Notes: generated by a model from the sequence alone, not told the origin. A stretch of 48,783 nt of DNA from an uncultured Clostridium sp. (GCA_945931665.1 CAMEPL010000011.1:1-48783), one strand, 5' to 3'; positions 9,041 to 17,679 are shown, numbered from the stretch's first letter. A program made the numbers and translations.

Positions 9041-9604
9041 TTATTTTATTAATTCTACTAAATCTCCGTTTTTAACGCCAGCTGCATTTCCTTCTTCTAT
9101 GTCAACGTGCATTTCTAAAGCAAAATTAGCGTTAGCTCTAACTAATACGTTGTGGAAAGTTAATCCTCTTAATCCTTCAGTTTTAACACTTACTACATCT
9201 TTATCTTTAACACCGAATTTTTCAGCATCTTCAAGACTCATGTGTATATGTCTAGCTGCTACTATTATACCTTTTTCACATTCAACTTCACCTTTTGGTC
9301 CTACTAATTTGAATGCTGGAGTTCCTTCAACATCTCCTGATTGTCTAACTGGAACTGCTAAACCTAATCCTCTAGCGTCTGCTAAAGAAACTTCAACTTG
9401 AGATTCTGGTCTAACTGGTCCTAAAACTCTCATTGTTTGTTGACCTTTTGGTCCTACTACAGTAACTTTTTCTTCACATGCATATTGCCCTGGTTGAGAT
9501 AATGGTTTGAAAGGAGTTAATTTGTATCCTTCTCCGAATAATGCATCAACATCAGCTTGGCTTAAATGTACGTGTTTATTTGATAATGCTATTGGTAATT
9601 TCAT
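9041..9604 (-). CDS. pduL: Phosphate acyltransferase, PduL type
   Basis: PduL converts acyl-CoA plus phosphate to acyl phosphate plus CoA. It is unrelated in sequence to Pta but does the same chemistry. At 187 residues the protein has two PduL beta-barrel repeats, with metal-binding His motifs SNKHVHLS near residue 8 and ARHIHMS near 117, plus the C-terminal EMHVDIEEGNAA motif. It starts directly at MKLPIALSNKHVHLS and lacks the N-terminal extension that targets PduL to bacterial microcompartments. No shell genes are nearby, so it is likely a free cytoplasmic enzyme. It lies upstream of nifJ on the same strand. Together they would make acetyl phosphate from pyruvate, but a strong terminator separates them. 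GGAGG precedes the ATG. Confidence 0.96.
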   Translation of the reverse strand: MKLPIALSNKHVHLSQADVDALFGEGYKLTPFKPLSQPGQYACEEKVTVVGPKGQQTMRVLGPVRPESQVEVSLADARGLGLAVPVRQSGDVEGTPAFKLVGPKGEVECEKGIIVAARHIHMSLEDAEKFGVKDKDVVSVKTEGLRGLTFHNVLVRANANFALEMHVDIEEGNAAGVKNGDLVELIK

Positions 9605-9777
9605 AATAAAAACCTCCTAAAATATAGTTTAATTTTTAATAACCGCAATTAAATTATATCTAAAATTTATAAGAAAATCAATTATTATAATATATTCGTA
9701 TATTGTATATTACATTTTTTCACTTTACTTATTAATATTTTTACATTTTTTAGCATTATTTTATTATGTAATTTATG

Positions 9778-11037
9778 TTATTTAGTTAATTTTTTTAATA
9801 AATCAAAATATCCGGGGAATGATATATTTATACAATTATCATCGTCAAGAATTACTCTTGAGTCACTAATTAAATTTGCTATAGAAAATGACATTGCTAT
9901 TCTATGATCTTTAAATGTCTCTATACTCGCTCCATGAAGTTTAGTTTTACCTTTTATTATCATGCCATCTTCTAATTCCTCTATATCTGCTCCCATTTTC
10001 TTTAAATTATCTACAACAGTTTTTATTCTATTACTCTCTTTTACTTTTAACTCCTGTGCATCTTTTATTATAGTTGTGCCCTCAGCTTGTGTTGCCAAAA
10101 TAGCAATAACTGGTATTTCATCTATTAATCTTGGAATTATAGTATTATCGATTGTTGTTGCAGTTAAGTCTTTAGAGTATTTAACAAGTAAATCCCCTAC
10201 TTTTTCCCCGCCTACTATTCTTTCATCTATAATTTCTATATTTCCATTCATATTTTTAACGACGTCTATTATTCCAGTTCTAGTTTCATTTAATCCAACA
10301 TTTTTAATTAAAACTTCAGAACCTTCACTAATTAAAGCTCCTACAATTATAAAAGCTGCAGAAGATATATCTCCAGGCACATAAATATCCTGATTAAATA
10401 ATTCATCAACTGGATTTACAATTATATCTAGTCCATCTTCTCTTATATCTGCTCCAAATGCTTTTAACATTATCTCTGTATGATTTCTAGATTTAACCTT
10501 TTCGCGTATTATACTTTGTCCATCAGCATATAAACTAGCAAGTATAATTGCAGATTTAACTTGGGCAGAAGCCACTGGCATTTTGTAATCTATGCCCTGT
10601 AAATGTCCCCCTCTAACTATTATAGGAGTGAAATTTGCATCATCTTTTCCAGTTATATCACACCCCATCATTCTTAGTGGGTCTGTTACTCTTTTCATAG
10701 GTCTTTTCCCAATCGAAGCATCACCTATTAAAGTAGATTCAAAATCATTTCCTGCAAGTATACCCATAAGTAGTCTTATCGTTGTTCCTGAGTTTCCAAC
10801 ATCAAGTATATCATCTGGAGCTTTTAATCCTCTAAGTCCATTTCCTTTAATAAACACATCTTTTCCATCTATTTCTATATCTACTCCCATTTTTCTAAAG
10901 CATGCAACTGTACTTAAACAATCTTGTCCCATTAAGAAGTTACTTACTTTGTTATTTCCTTTTGATATAGCAGAAAACATTATTGATCTATGAGATATAG
11001 ATTTATCCCCTATTAATTCAAAGCTTCCTCTAAGCAT
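9778..11037 (-). CDS. aroA: 3-phosphoshikimate 1-carboxyvinyltransferase (EPSP synthase)
   Basis: This enzyme joins shikimate-3-phosphate and phosphoenolpyruvate in the sixth step of the shikimate pathway. At 419 residues it is of normal length. Seen in order are GDKSISHRSIMF near residue 11, the GNSGTTIRLLMGIL motif near 82-95, GKRPMKRV with PLRMMG near 107-120, KSAIILASLYADG near 160, and the LKVKESNRI motif near 330, then DHRIAMSFSIA near 380. The substrate-binding Lys and Arg are intact. Its ATG overlaps the aroB stop by 8 nt (ATGCTTAG), with GGAG 7 nt upstream, so translation is probably coupled. It is the last gene of the isf-aroC-aroB-aroA unit. I see no clear terminator before pduL. 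Confidence 0.98.
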   Translation of the reverse strand: MLRGSFELIGDKSISHRSIMFSAISKGNNKVSNFLMGQDCLSTVACFRKMGVDIEIDGKDVFIKGNGLRGLKAPDDILDVGNSGTTIRLLMGILAGNDFESTLIGDASIGKRPMKRVTDPLRMMGCDITGKDDANFTPIIVRGGHLQGIDYKMPVASAQVKSAIILASLYADGQSIIREKVKSRNHTEIMLKAFGADIREDGLDIIVNPVDELFNQDIYVPGDISSAAFIIVGALISEGSEVLIKNVGLNETRTGIIDVVKNMNGNIEIIDERIVGGEKVGDLLVKYSKDLTATTIDNTIIPRLIDEIPVIAILATQAEGTTIIKDAQELKVKESNRIKTVVDNLKKMGADIEELEDGMIIKGKTKLHGASIETFKDHRIAMSFSIANLISDSRVILDDDNCINISFPGYFDLLKKLTK

Positions 11038-12115
11038 ATTTGCACTCCTTTATTATTTCTAAAATTGTTTCATCATCTACATCATTAAATAAAGCTACTT
11101 TACCATGTTCAACTGGTAAAATCATATTTACTTTTGAAAAACTATTTTTCTTATCCGTCTTAATTATAGATAATACTTCTTGTTCACTTGGCCCCTCAAA
11201 TCTTGTAGGTAAACTGAATTTCTCACATACCTGTAAAAATTTATTATAATACTCTTCATCTATTAAATTTCTTTTTAAAGAAAGTTTAAATGCCATGTTC
11301 ATACCTATACTTACAGCTTCCCCATGAGCTATATGACAAAGTTTTTCCACTCCATGACCGAAAGTATGTCCAAAGTTAAGGATTTTTCTAAGTCCTCCTT
11401 CTTTTTCATCAACCTCTACAACATGTGCTTTAATTTTTGCACATTTTTTCACTATATGTTTTAATACTGAATCTCTTCTATCTAATATATCATCACTGTT
11501 TTCTAATAAATAATTTATAAATTCATAATCATATATAAATCCATATTTAACAACTTCACTCATACCATTTCTAAATTCATCATCTGGCAAAGTTCTAAGT
11601 GATGATACGTTTATAAAAGTAAATTTAGGTTGATAAAATGCCCCTATTACATTTTTATAACTTCCTAGATTTATACCCGTTTTACCGCCAATAGATGAAT
11701 CTACTTGAGCTAAAAGTGTTGTTGGAACTTGTATAAAGTCTATCCCTCTCATATATGAAGCGGCAACATATCCTGATAAATCACCTATAACACCGCCACC
11801 AACTGCAATTATAAGAGATTTTCTAGTAAGTCCTGCTTTTAATGAATGTTCTAGTATTTTTTGAAAAGTATCTAGACATTTTGAATCCTCACCTGCTGGA
11901 ACTATATATTCACTTACAAATTTGGCTCCTAATGAGTCTATAAATTTATTTAATTGTACTTTGTATACATTTTCATCAGAAATTACTAGAACCATATCGT
12001 ATATTTCATTTATATTTTTATCTATAGTGCCATTTATCTCATTTAAAGCTTTATTGAAACCTCTATAGTTTTCATCAATAAAAATACTGCATATTTTGTT
12101 TTCTATTTTTTCCAT
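11030..12115 (-). CDS. aroB: 3-dehydroquinate synthase
   Basis: AroB cyclises DAHP to 3-dehydroquinate, using NAD+ and a divalent metal, in the second shikimate pathway step. The 361 residues show EYIVPAGEDSK near 92, the glycine-rich NAD site AVGGGVIGDLSGYVAASYMRG near 125-146, PTTLLAQVDSSIGGKTGINL near 152-171, and metal ligands in ILNFGHTFGHGVE near 245 and HGEAVSIGMN near 265. Its ATG lies inside the end of aroC (13-nt overlap). The SD-like AAAGAGG abuts the ATG with no spacer, which argues for translational coupling to aroC rather than independent initiation. No better in-frame start exists nearby. Substrate and product enzymes flank it in one operon. Confidence 0.98.
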   Translation of the reverse strand: MEKIENKICSIFIDENYRGFNKALNEINGTIDKNINEIYDMVLVISDENVYKVQLNKFIDSLGAKFVSEYIVPAGEDSKCLDTFQKILEHSLKAGLTRKSLIIAVGGGVIGDLSGYVAASYMRGIDFIQVPTTLLAQVDSSIGGKTGINLGSYKNVIGAFYQPKFTFINVSSLRTLPDDEFRNGMSEVVKYGFIYDYEFINYLLENSDDILDRRDSVLKHIVKKCAKIKAHVVEVDEKEGGLRKILNFGHTFGHGVEKLCHIAHGEAVSIGMNMAFKLSLKRNLIDEEYYNKFLQVCEKFSLPTRFEGPSEQEVLSIIKTDKKNSFSKVNMILPVEHGKVALFNDVDDETILEIIKECKYA

Positions 12116-13272
12116 CCTCTTTCACCCAACCTTTGAACATATGAATTATAATTTCTTTTTATATCTTCTAAACTACTTCCGCCTATTGTTTCTAGGAAGA
12201 ATTGACATATAACAAAAGCAACTACATTTTCACAAACAACACTACAAGCTGGAACTGCACAAGTATCTGAGCGCTCTACTGTAGCTTCATATCTTTCTAA
12301 TGTATTTATATTTATTGAGTTAAGAGGTTTGTATAATGTCGGAATAGGTTTCATTGCACATCTTATTACAATTTCTTCTCCTGTTGTCATTCCACCTTCT
12401 ATACCGCCTAATCTATTTGTAACTCTCTTTATTCCATCTTTTTCATTGTAGATTATTTCATCCATTACTTTAGAGCCTGGAAGTCTTGCAACATCAAATC
12501 CTATACCGAATTCAACCCCTTTAATAGCTTGAGTTCCCATCAAATGCATAGCTAAGACACCGTCGATTTTTCTATCGAATTGAGTATATGATCCAAGTCC
12601 TGGAATTAAATTTTTGACTCTAATTTCTACAACTCCACCAATTGTATCTCTTTCATTTTTAATCTCATCTATCTGTGCAATCATCTTAGCTTCCATTTCT
12701 TTGTTTGCACATCTAACTTGTGAATTATCCACATTATTTTTTATGTAATCAAAATCGTATACATTTTCATCCTTCACATTACCAATTTGTATAACATGAG
12801 AGACAAAATCTATGTCGAAATTTTTTAATACTTGCTTACAAATTGCACCTACTGCTACTCTACTCGCTGTTTCTCTTGCTGATGATCTTTCTAATACATT
12901 TCTTGCATCATCAAAATCGTATTTTAAACAACCTACTAAATCTGCATGCCCTGGCCTTACATTGTCTACTTTTCTATTTTCTAAATCTACCTCATCCATA
13001 GGTGCCATATATTCAGTCCAATTTTGATAATCTTTATTTTTCACCTCAATTGATACTGGTCCCCCTAATGTTTTTCGGCCTCTAACACCACCAAGAATAT
13101 TAACTTTATCACTTTCAATTTTCATTCTGCCACCACGTCCATAACCACATTGACGTTTTTTAAGTTCTGCATTAATTTCATCAAAATTTAATTCTACATT
13201 TGATGGCAATCCATCAATTATAGATATTAGACTTTGACCATGTGATTCACCACTTGTCAAATACCTTAACAT
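12103..13272 (-). CDS. aroC: Chorismate synthase
   Basis: AroC converts EPSP to chorismate, the last shared step to aromatic amino acids and folate. It needs reduced FMN although no net redox change occurs. The 389-residue protein has the family marks: GESHGQSL at the N-terminus (residues 8-15), the KKRQCGYGRGGRM stretch near 38-50, RPGHADLVGCLKYDF near 106, RSSARETASRVAVGAICK near 128-145, and the C-terminal RSDTCAVPACSVVCENVVAF. An AGGGG site lies 9 nt before the ATG. The gene upstream, 26 nt away, encodes an iron-sulfur flavoprotein that could supply the reduced flavin this monofunctional AroC needs. Confidence 0.98.
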   Translation of the reverse strand: MLRYLTSGESHGQSLISIIDGLPSNVELNFDEINAELKKRQCGYGRGGRMKIESDKVNILGGVRGRKTLGGPVSIEVKNKDYQNWTEYMAPMDEVDLENRKVDNVRPGHADLVGCLKYDFDDARNVLERSSARETASRVAVGAICKQVLKNFDIDFVSHVIQIGNVKDENVYDFDYIKNNVDNSQVRCANKEMEAKMIAQIDEIKNERDTIGGVVEIRVKNLIPGLGSYTQFDRKIDGVLAMHLMGTQAIKGVEFGIGFDVARLPGSKVMDEIIYNEKDGIKRVTNRLGGIEGGMTTGEEIVIRCAMKPIPTLYKPLNSININTLERYEATVERSDTCAVPACSVVCENVVAFVICQFFLETIGGSSLEDIKRNYNSYVQRLGERGWKK

Positions 13273-13298
13273 AATTCATCGCCCCTTACTTTACAGTA

Positions 13299-13898
13299 TT
13301 AATTATTTTTTTTAATTCTTTTTATATATTCATCAACATCTCTGTTGAATCTAGCTTTAAAATCTTCATTTTCCATAAAAGGAACTTCATCTGCATTAGA
13401 TAGGTATAAGTTGTAATCTAAGTCTGTATTTATAGATTTATAAAATATATCCATTACAATCTGCCCGCCTAAAAATTGATCTTTAAATTCAGGTTGCCCA
13501 CCAATTGCAATATACATTCCTAGTCTAAATTTATCTCTATCTATAGATGGTTTTTTTAATATATATTTGCTAGCGAAAAATGCTTGAGTTCTATCTACTA
13601 CAGTTTTTACTTTTGTAGATACACTTGAAAAATACATTGGGCTTACTGTTATTGTCCCTGTACTTTTATTAAACTCTTCATATATAGGTGTCATATCGTC
13701 TTTTATTCTGCAATATCCTGTCTTTTCACAAGCTCCACATGCAGTACAATATTCGATATTCATTTTATATATGTCTAAGACTTTGTAATTAATTTGGTTC
13801 TCTTCAAGTTTCTTTACTATCTCTTTTATAATAGAGCTACAATTTTTATTTTTACGAGGACTTCCATTAATTATTAATACCTTATCATTTATCCCCAT
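13299..13898 (-). CDS. Iron-sulfur flavoprotein, NADPH-dependent FMN reductase family
   Basis: This 199-residue protein has a flavodoxin-like fold: VLIINGSPRKNKN at residues 7-19 is the FMN phosphate loop, and VSPMYFSSVSTKVKTVVDR near 86-104 is the second flavin-binding region. A compact cluster C51-X2-C54-X2-C57-X5-C63 matches the CX2CX2CX4-7C motif of archaeal and clostridial iron-sulfur flavoproteins, which bind a 4Fe-4S cluster and exchange electrons with ferredoxin. GGAGG is 6 nt before the ATG. It is the first gene of the aroC-aroB-aroA unit, with a 26-nt gap to aroC. A role in giving reduced FMN to chorismate synthase is my inference from this position. Otherwise it could be a general flavin or disulfide reductase. 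Confidence 0.85.
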   Translation of the reverse strand: MGINDKVLIINGSPRKNKNCSSIIKEIVKKLEENQINYKVLDIYKMNIEYCTACGACEKTGYCRIKDDMTPIYEEFNKSTGTITVSPMYFSSVSTKVKTVVDRTQAFFASKYILKKPSIDRDKFRLGMYIAIGGQPEFKDQFLGGQIVMDIFYKSINTDLDYNLYLSNADEVPFMENEDFKARFNRDVDEYIKRIKKNN

Positions 13899-13980
13899 AT
13901 GAATCCTCCTATTTTAATATAAAATCTATTGCTTTATTTTCATATTATTTATTATATCACTTAATACGAATTTCTTTATA

Positions 13981-15759
13981 TTATTTATTACTTAAACATA
14001 CCACTAGTATATCATCATCGAAATTATGTTTAGGAACGAATTGTCCTAATTCTTTCTTTAATTCATTTATAAAATCATCTTTTTTTAACTTATAATTTTT
14101 AAGTAAAAATGATTCAAATCTATCTATACCAAATTCTTCTTTATATTTATTTTTTATTTCAATTATTCCATCAGTATACATACAAATCATCGAGCTATCT
14201 TTTATAGATATTGTACTTTGCTCATAATTTATATCCTCTAAAACACCTAATGGAACATTCTTTTTACATAAAGTACCTTCAGTACACTGTTTCTTACCTA
14301 AATTATCTATTATTATCGGACAATAGTGACCTGCATTAGAAATATCTAGTGTATTCTTTTTACTATCTATAATTCCCACTATACATGTTGTAAAAACGTC
14401 CATCTTATCAAATTCATCATATAAAATTTGATTTAATTTATTCATAATATCCGCTGCTGTCTGATAATTATAACATAAAGTTTTAAAACATCCTTTTATC
14501 ATTGCAACAATATAGTTTGATACTATACCATGACCCATAACATCGGCAATTATATACGCCACCTTATTTTCATTTATAACTTGTGCATGATAGAAGTCAC
14601 CACCTATAACAGTCGCTGGTTTATGATAAAAATATAAATCTTTATCATTATCTAGATTCATTTCACTTTCATTCATTATAAGTTTTTGCTGTTTATTTAA
14701 TATGTTTAATTCATTTGCAATTAATTTATGCTTTGTTTCCGATTGATTGTACTTATATAATTGCATGCCTAGTACAGCTTGTTTAGATATCAACTCTAAT
14801 ATATTAAAATCATCTTCAGTATATCCATTGCTATTATTTGAACATAATATGCATCCTAGTAACTTATTCCCGTCTTTTAATTTATAATACATATAATTTT
14901 TTTGTACTTCAGTTTCATCTGCATTCATAGATTTTGTATCATTTACATAATTTCCGTCTTCATCATATTCATTTATTTTAAGCAATATTTTTTGAAAATC
15001 TATTTTTTTCTTTTTTCTATTTTCCATATCACTAAAGATTTTATAATCATAATTTAAATCATCAATTACTATAAATGCTTCATCACTTTTAGTTAGCTTT
15101 TTGGCCTGACTATTTAATGAATCCATAAATTCATTTACATCGTTATTTATATGAAGTCTTGTTGTTATTTCATTTATATTACTTATAGATTCTCTAAGTT
15201 TATCTATTAACTCTTTTGTATGCTCATTATCAAAAGTAATCTCTATTGATAGTGATATAAGTGATACTACAGAAGATATAAACGTAATATCTAATTCTTC
15301 TAATGAATCCTCTTCTGTTAAAAAACAAGTCATAAATCCTATAACATTATAGTTTAGAAGTAGTGGAAATACTATCCTTCCCTTATAGCCTTCCATCTTA
15401 GCTAATTCCCTTTCATCAATTGCTTTTGGACTTTCAAATATATCCTCTATATATATAATTTTTTTGTGTTCAACTGCCTCGTGTATATATTGAGGGTAAG
15501 CTTCTTTAAAATCCAATTTAGTTCCAATTCTTTGATTTTGTGGAAATAACTTTGGTATGTAGTCTAAGGTAGCAGAGCATACTAAGTAAGCATGTTCAAA
15601 ATTATTATCGTAAAATAAGTTAATACACGCTTTAGTCGGCTCAACTACCTCCAACATTTTATCTACAATTTTGTCTTTTATTTCAAAAAAATTAGTGGAT
15701 TGAGTTACCATTGCTGATATATCAACTAAATTTTTCATCAACTTTCTATACTTTTCCAT
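13981..15759 (-). CDS. GAF-domain PP2C/SpoIIE-type serine phosphatase (RsbU-like)
   Basis: This 592-residue signalling protein is likely cytoplasmic. Two GAF-like sensory domains (about residues 15-185 and 200-340) are joined by a helical linker and followed by a SpoIIE/RsbU phosphatase domain (about 370-590). The phosphatase motifs are present: GGDFYHA, ADVMGHGIVSNYIVAMIKG, NAGHYCPIII, MYTDGIIEIKN and FDDDILVV, with the metal-binding Asp residues intact. Such enzymes dephosphorylate anti-anti-sigma factors in partner-switching systems. No anti-sigma or STAS-domain partner gene lies in the window, so its target is unknown. An in-frame TTG lies just upstream, but AAGGAGG is 7 nt before the ATG of MEKYRKL, so I took that start. 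Confidence 0.92.
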   Translation of the reverse strand: MEKYRKLMKNLVDISAMVTQSTNFFEIKDKIVDKMLEVVEPTKACINLFYDNNFEHAYLVCSATLDYIPKLFPQNQRIGTKLDFKEAYPQYIHEAVEHKKIIYIEDIFESPKAIDERELAKMEGYKGRIVFPLLLNYNVIGFMTCFLTEEDSLEELDITFISSVVSLISLSIEITFDNEHTKELIDKLRESISNINEITTRLHINNDVNEFMDSLNSQAKKLTKSDEAFIVIDDLNYDYKIFSDMENRKKKKIDFQKILLKINEYDEDGNYVNDTKSMNADETEVQKNYMYYKLKDGNKLLGCILCSNNSNGYTEDDFNILELISKQAVLGMQLYKYNQSETKHKLIANELNILNKQQKLIMNESEMNLDNDKDLYFYHKPATVIGGDFYHAQVINENKVAYIIADVMGHGIVSNYIVAMIKGCFKTLCYNYQTAADIMNKLNQILYDEFDKMDVFTTCIVGIIDSKKNTLDISNAGHYCPIIIDNLGKKQCTEGTLCKKNVPLGVLEDINYEQSTISIKDSSMICMYTDGIIEIKNKYKEEFGIDRFESFLLKNYKLKKDDFINELKKELGQFVPKHNFDDDILVVCLSNK

Positions 15760-15921
15760 CAAGCATCCTCCTTGATTTTTTATCTAATAAATTCCTTTAA
15801 TTGTAGATAAATTTTATCACAATAATTATCATAATCCAAGTAATGTCACTTAATCTTATTAATATTTCAAATTAAATAATATTTTGTTTTTTTGTAATAT
15901 TATAAATGTATTTGATATACT

Positions 15922-16404
15922 CTACGCATTACTTTTATAATTTAAATAAATATCTCTAATTGTTACACCTAAAACTATACAAAAACTTAAAATTATAATC
16001 CAATTAAAACGTGTAATTACTCCTATTAATGCTATTGATACCAAAAATGATATGTCTTTTTTTCCTTTTTGTCTTAAAATTTGTTCTCCATTTGTATTTA
16101 TATTATTTTTTATGTTTTCTATTTCAAATACTACTTTTTTCTTTAAACTTCTTTTATAAAATAAATACATTATTTCTATTAATAATACCCCTATTCCAAA
16201 ATATATATTTATTTTGGAAGCAACGTATAGTATGACTAAAGCTATCAAAATCTTAAATAATAAGAAAAGTGCTTTATCAATTTTTATAGAGATTCCTTGT
16301 ACTTTTTTAAATTTATCATTAACTTCATACTCACCATTAGGTAGCTTACTCATTTTATTCTTGACTACTTCTGTGTAAAATAATTTCATTATACCATTTA
16401 TCAT
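15922..16404 (-). CDS. Hypothetical membrane protein, 160 residues
   Basis: I do not recognise this protein. The N-terminal 42 residues are cytoplasm-like and charged. Four hydrophobic segments follow: about residues 43-62 (KALFLLFKILIALVILYVAS), 66-83, 119-131 and 133-150. A charged loop of about 35 residues (KRSLKKKVVFEIENIKNNIN) lies between the second and third. This pattern suggests two helical hairpins with a cytoplasmic loop. No motif hints at enzyme or transport function. GGAGG is 7 nt before the ATG, which supports a real gene. It is monocistronic, with the phosphatase gene next in the same direction 162 nt away. Confidence 0.72.
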   Translation of the reverse strand: MINGIMKLFYTEVVKNKMSKLPNGEYEVNDKFKKVQGISIKIDKALFLLFKILIALVILYVASKINIYFGIGVLLIEIMYLFYKRSLKKKVVFEIENIKNNINTNGEQILRQKGKKDISFLVSIALIGVITRFNWIIILSFCIVLGVTIRDIYLNYKSNA

Positions 16405-16712
16405 AAAAATACCTCCTAATTTCTACTTATTAAAATATATATTAATGTGTTTTATATCAGTTATATCTCAACTTTTATTACCTTTTATTCATATTTTTGA
16501 CTAAAAATCGATTTTTATACAAATATAAAATTGACAGAATCTTTAAATTTTTATATTTACATATATGTATAGCAATGTCTTTTTTTGTTAAAAATAAAAG
16601 TAATAAAATTATTATTCTAAACAATTTTCAATCCATATTTTGTTTTACAAATATCCAATAACAAATTCTAGAAAAGGAGGTTTTCTCACAACACCATGAG
16701 AATATAAATATT
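16405..16712 (+). promoter_or_regulatory. Divergent intergenic region with promoter and long leader of the 161-residue gene
   Basis: On the plus strand TTGACA (16531-16536), a 17-nt spacer and TATTTA (16554-16559) form a good promoter, so the leader would be about 147 nt. A strong AAAAGGAGG (16672-16680) lies 32 nt before the gene's ATG, too far for direct initiation. Between them are a 6-bp inverted repeat (TTCTCA at 16683-16688 with TGAGAA at 16697-16702) and a minimal ORF ATG AGA ATA TAA (16696-16707) whose stop is 5 nt before the main ATG. The hairpin could bring the SD closer, or the short ORF could mediate reinitiation. Confidence 0.5.
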
Positions 16713-17198
16713 ATGCAAATAGAAGAATTAGACTTAAACACACGAAATCAAATTTATAATACAACTAAAAGAGTAATCCGAAAATACCAAAAGGGAATTA
16801 GCTCAGGAAAATTGACAGCAGAAAAATTTGCCGACAATATATTTGCCAATAAAATACTCTTAGATATTTTAGATGAATCTATTATTAATCAAGCTGAATT
16901 TCAAAATTCATATATCAACTATATAAACTCCTTAATGCAAAATCAAAATGAAAATTTTAAAAATTATATGGAGTCTAAATATAATAAAAATACTATTAAA
17001 TCAACTGTTTCATTACAAATACTATTAAAAAACATACTTAAAAATAGTGATTGCTCATTAAATATTCCTATCCAATATTTAAATAAAAAAGATATTGAAG
17101 CTATCATAAAATATATTCAAACTGATAAAATAGATATTGGTAATGAAAAAATATACAAATATGTAAATAAGCCTGTAAATCAGTCTAAAACACATTAA
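16713..17198 (+). CDS. Hypothetical protein, 161 residues
   Basis: I do not recognise this protein. It is hydrophilic, very rich in Asn, Ile, Lys and Gln, and appears all-helical, with no membrane segment or signal peptide. One Cys is present (NSDCSLNIP). The N-terminal IEELDLNTRNQIYNTTKRV and C-terminal LNKKDIEAIIKYIQTDKI segments are the most structured. The start is uncertain: the only ATG lacks a nearby SD, with AGGAGG 32 nt upstream beyond a small hairpin and a three-codon ORF. No other in-frame ATG/GTG/TTG fits the SD. A strong terminator follows, and a TTGACA-17-TATTTA promoter precedes. Confidence 0.68.
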   Translation: MQIEELDLNTRNQIYNTTKRVIRKYQKGISSGKLTAEKFADNIFANKILLDILDESIINQAEFQNSYINYINSLMQNQNENFKNYMESKYNKNTIKSTVSLQILLKNILKNSDCSLNIPIQYLNKKDIEAIIKYIQTDKIDIGNEKIYKYVNKPVNQSKTH

Positions 17199-17215
17199 AT
17201 TATTTTAAAATTTAA

Positions 17216-17290
17216 AAGAGCTGTTTTTATACTGTATTTTTACTTTTAGAAATTAAATCTAATCGAGGAAATACTATAAAAACAGCTCTT
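17216..17290. terminator. Bidirectional terminator between convergent small genes
   Basis: A perfect 16-bp inverted repeat (AAGAGCTGTTTTTATA at 17216-17231 with 17275-17290) extends inward with partial pairing. T-rich DNA follows on both strands (imperfect tracts). It separates the 161-residue plus-strand gene from a convergent 55-residue gene. Confidence 0.8.
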
Positions 17291-17310
17291 CTTTAGTTAT
17301 ATATTTTTTA

Positions 17311-17478
17311 TTATCCTAATGCTTTTTCTAATTTTGATAGATATTTTATTGGATAATATTTTAACAGTTCTCTAAATTGTTCTGTTGTAAGACCTTCTGT
17401 TGTCGTATAAATACGTATTTTTTCGTCTACATCCGCATTTATAAAATCATTTTTTATTTTTTCAAAATCTGCTGCCAT
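17311..17478 (-). CDS. Small hypothetical protein, 55 residues
   Basis: This is a short gene that length cut-offs easily miss. The protein begins MAADFEKIKNDFINADV and ends YPIKYLSKLEKALG. It is soluble and helical, with net charge near neutral. The middle TEGLTTEQFRELLKYYP looks like a helix-turn-helix-sized pair of helices, but I would not call it a DNA-binding domain from this alone. Support for a real gene comes from an AGGAG site 9 nt before the ATG, ordinary codon use, and a stop placed 21 nt before a bidirectional terminator. The small spore protein gene lies upstream on the same strand, across about 200 nt with its own terminator. Function is unknown. Confidence 0.68.
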   Translation of the reverse strand: MAADFEKIKNDFINADVDEKIRIYTTTEGLTTEQFRELLKYYPIKYLSKLEKALG

Positions 17479-17679
17479 AATAATACACTCCTATGTCTAA
17501 AATTTAAATGATTATAATTTAATCACCTATAAGCAAATTTGATATCTTTATGCTAATTATAATTTCTTATATGCTATAAAAAATATCTCCTATTTATATT
17601 TACCTACAACAAAAAAAATATAAGTCTATAATACAAAAATATAATATCTTTTATATTGCAAAACTGCTTAAAATTAATA

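Noticed and set aside
9605-9777. Possible terminator of aroA before pduL
   Set aside because: No stem with a T tract could be found; the region is simply AT-rich.
9099-10993. Plus-strand open frames inside pduL and aroA (100-140 codons)
   Set aside because: The opposite strand encodes intact, strongly conserved enzymes over the whole length.
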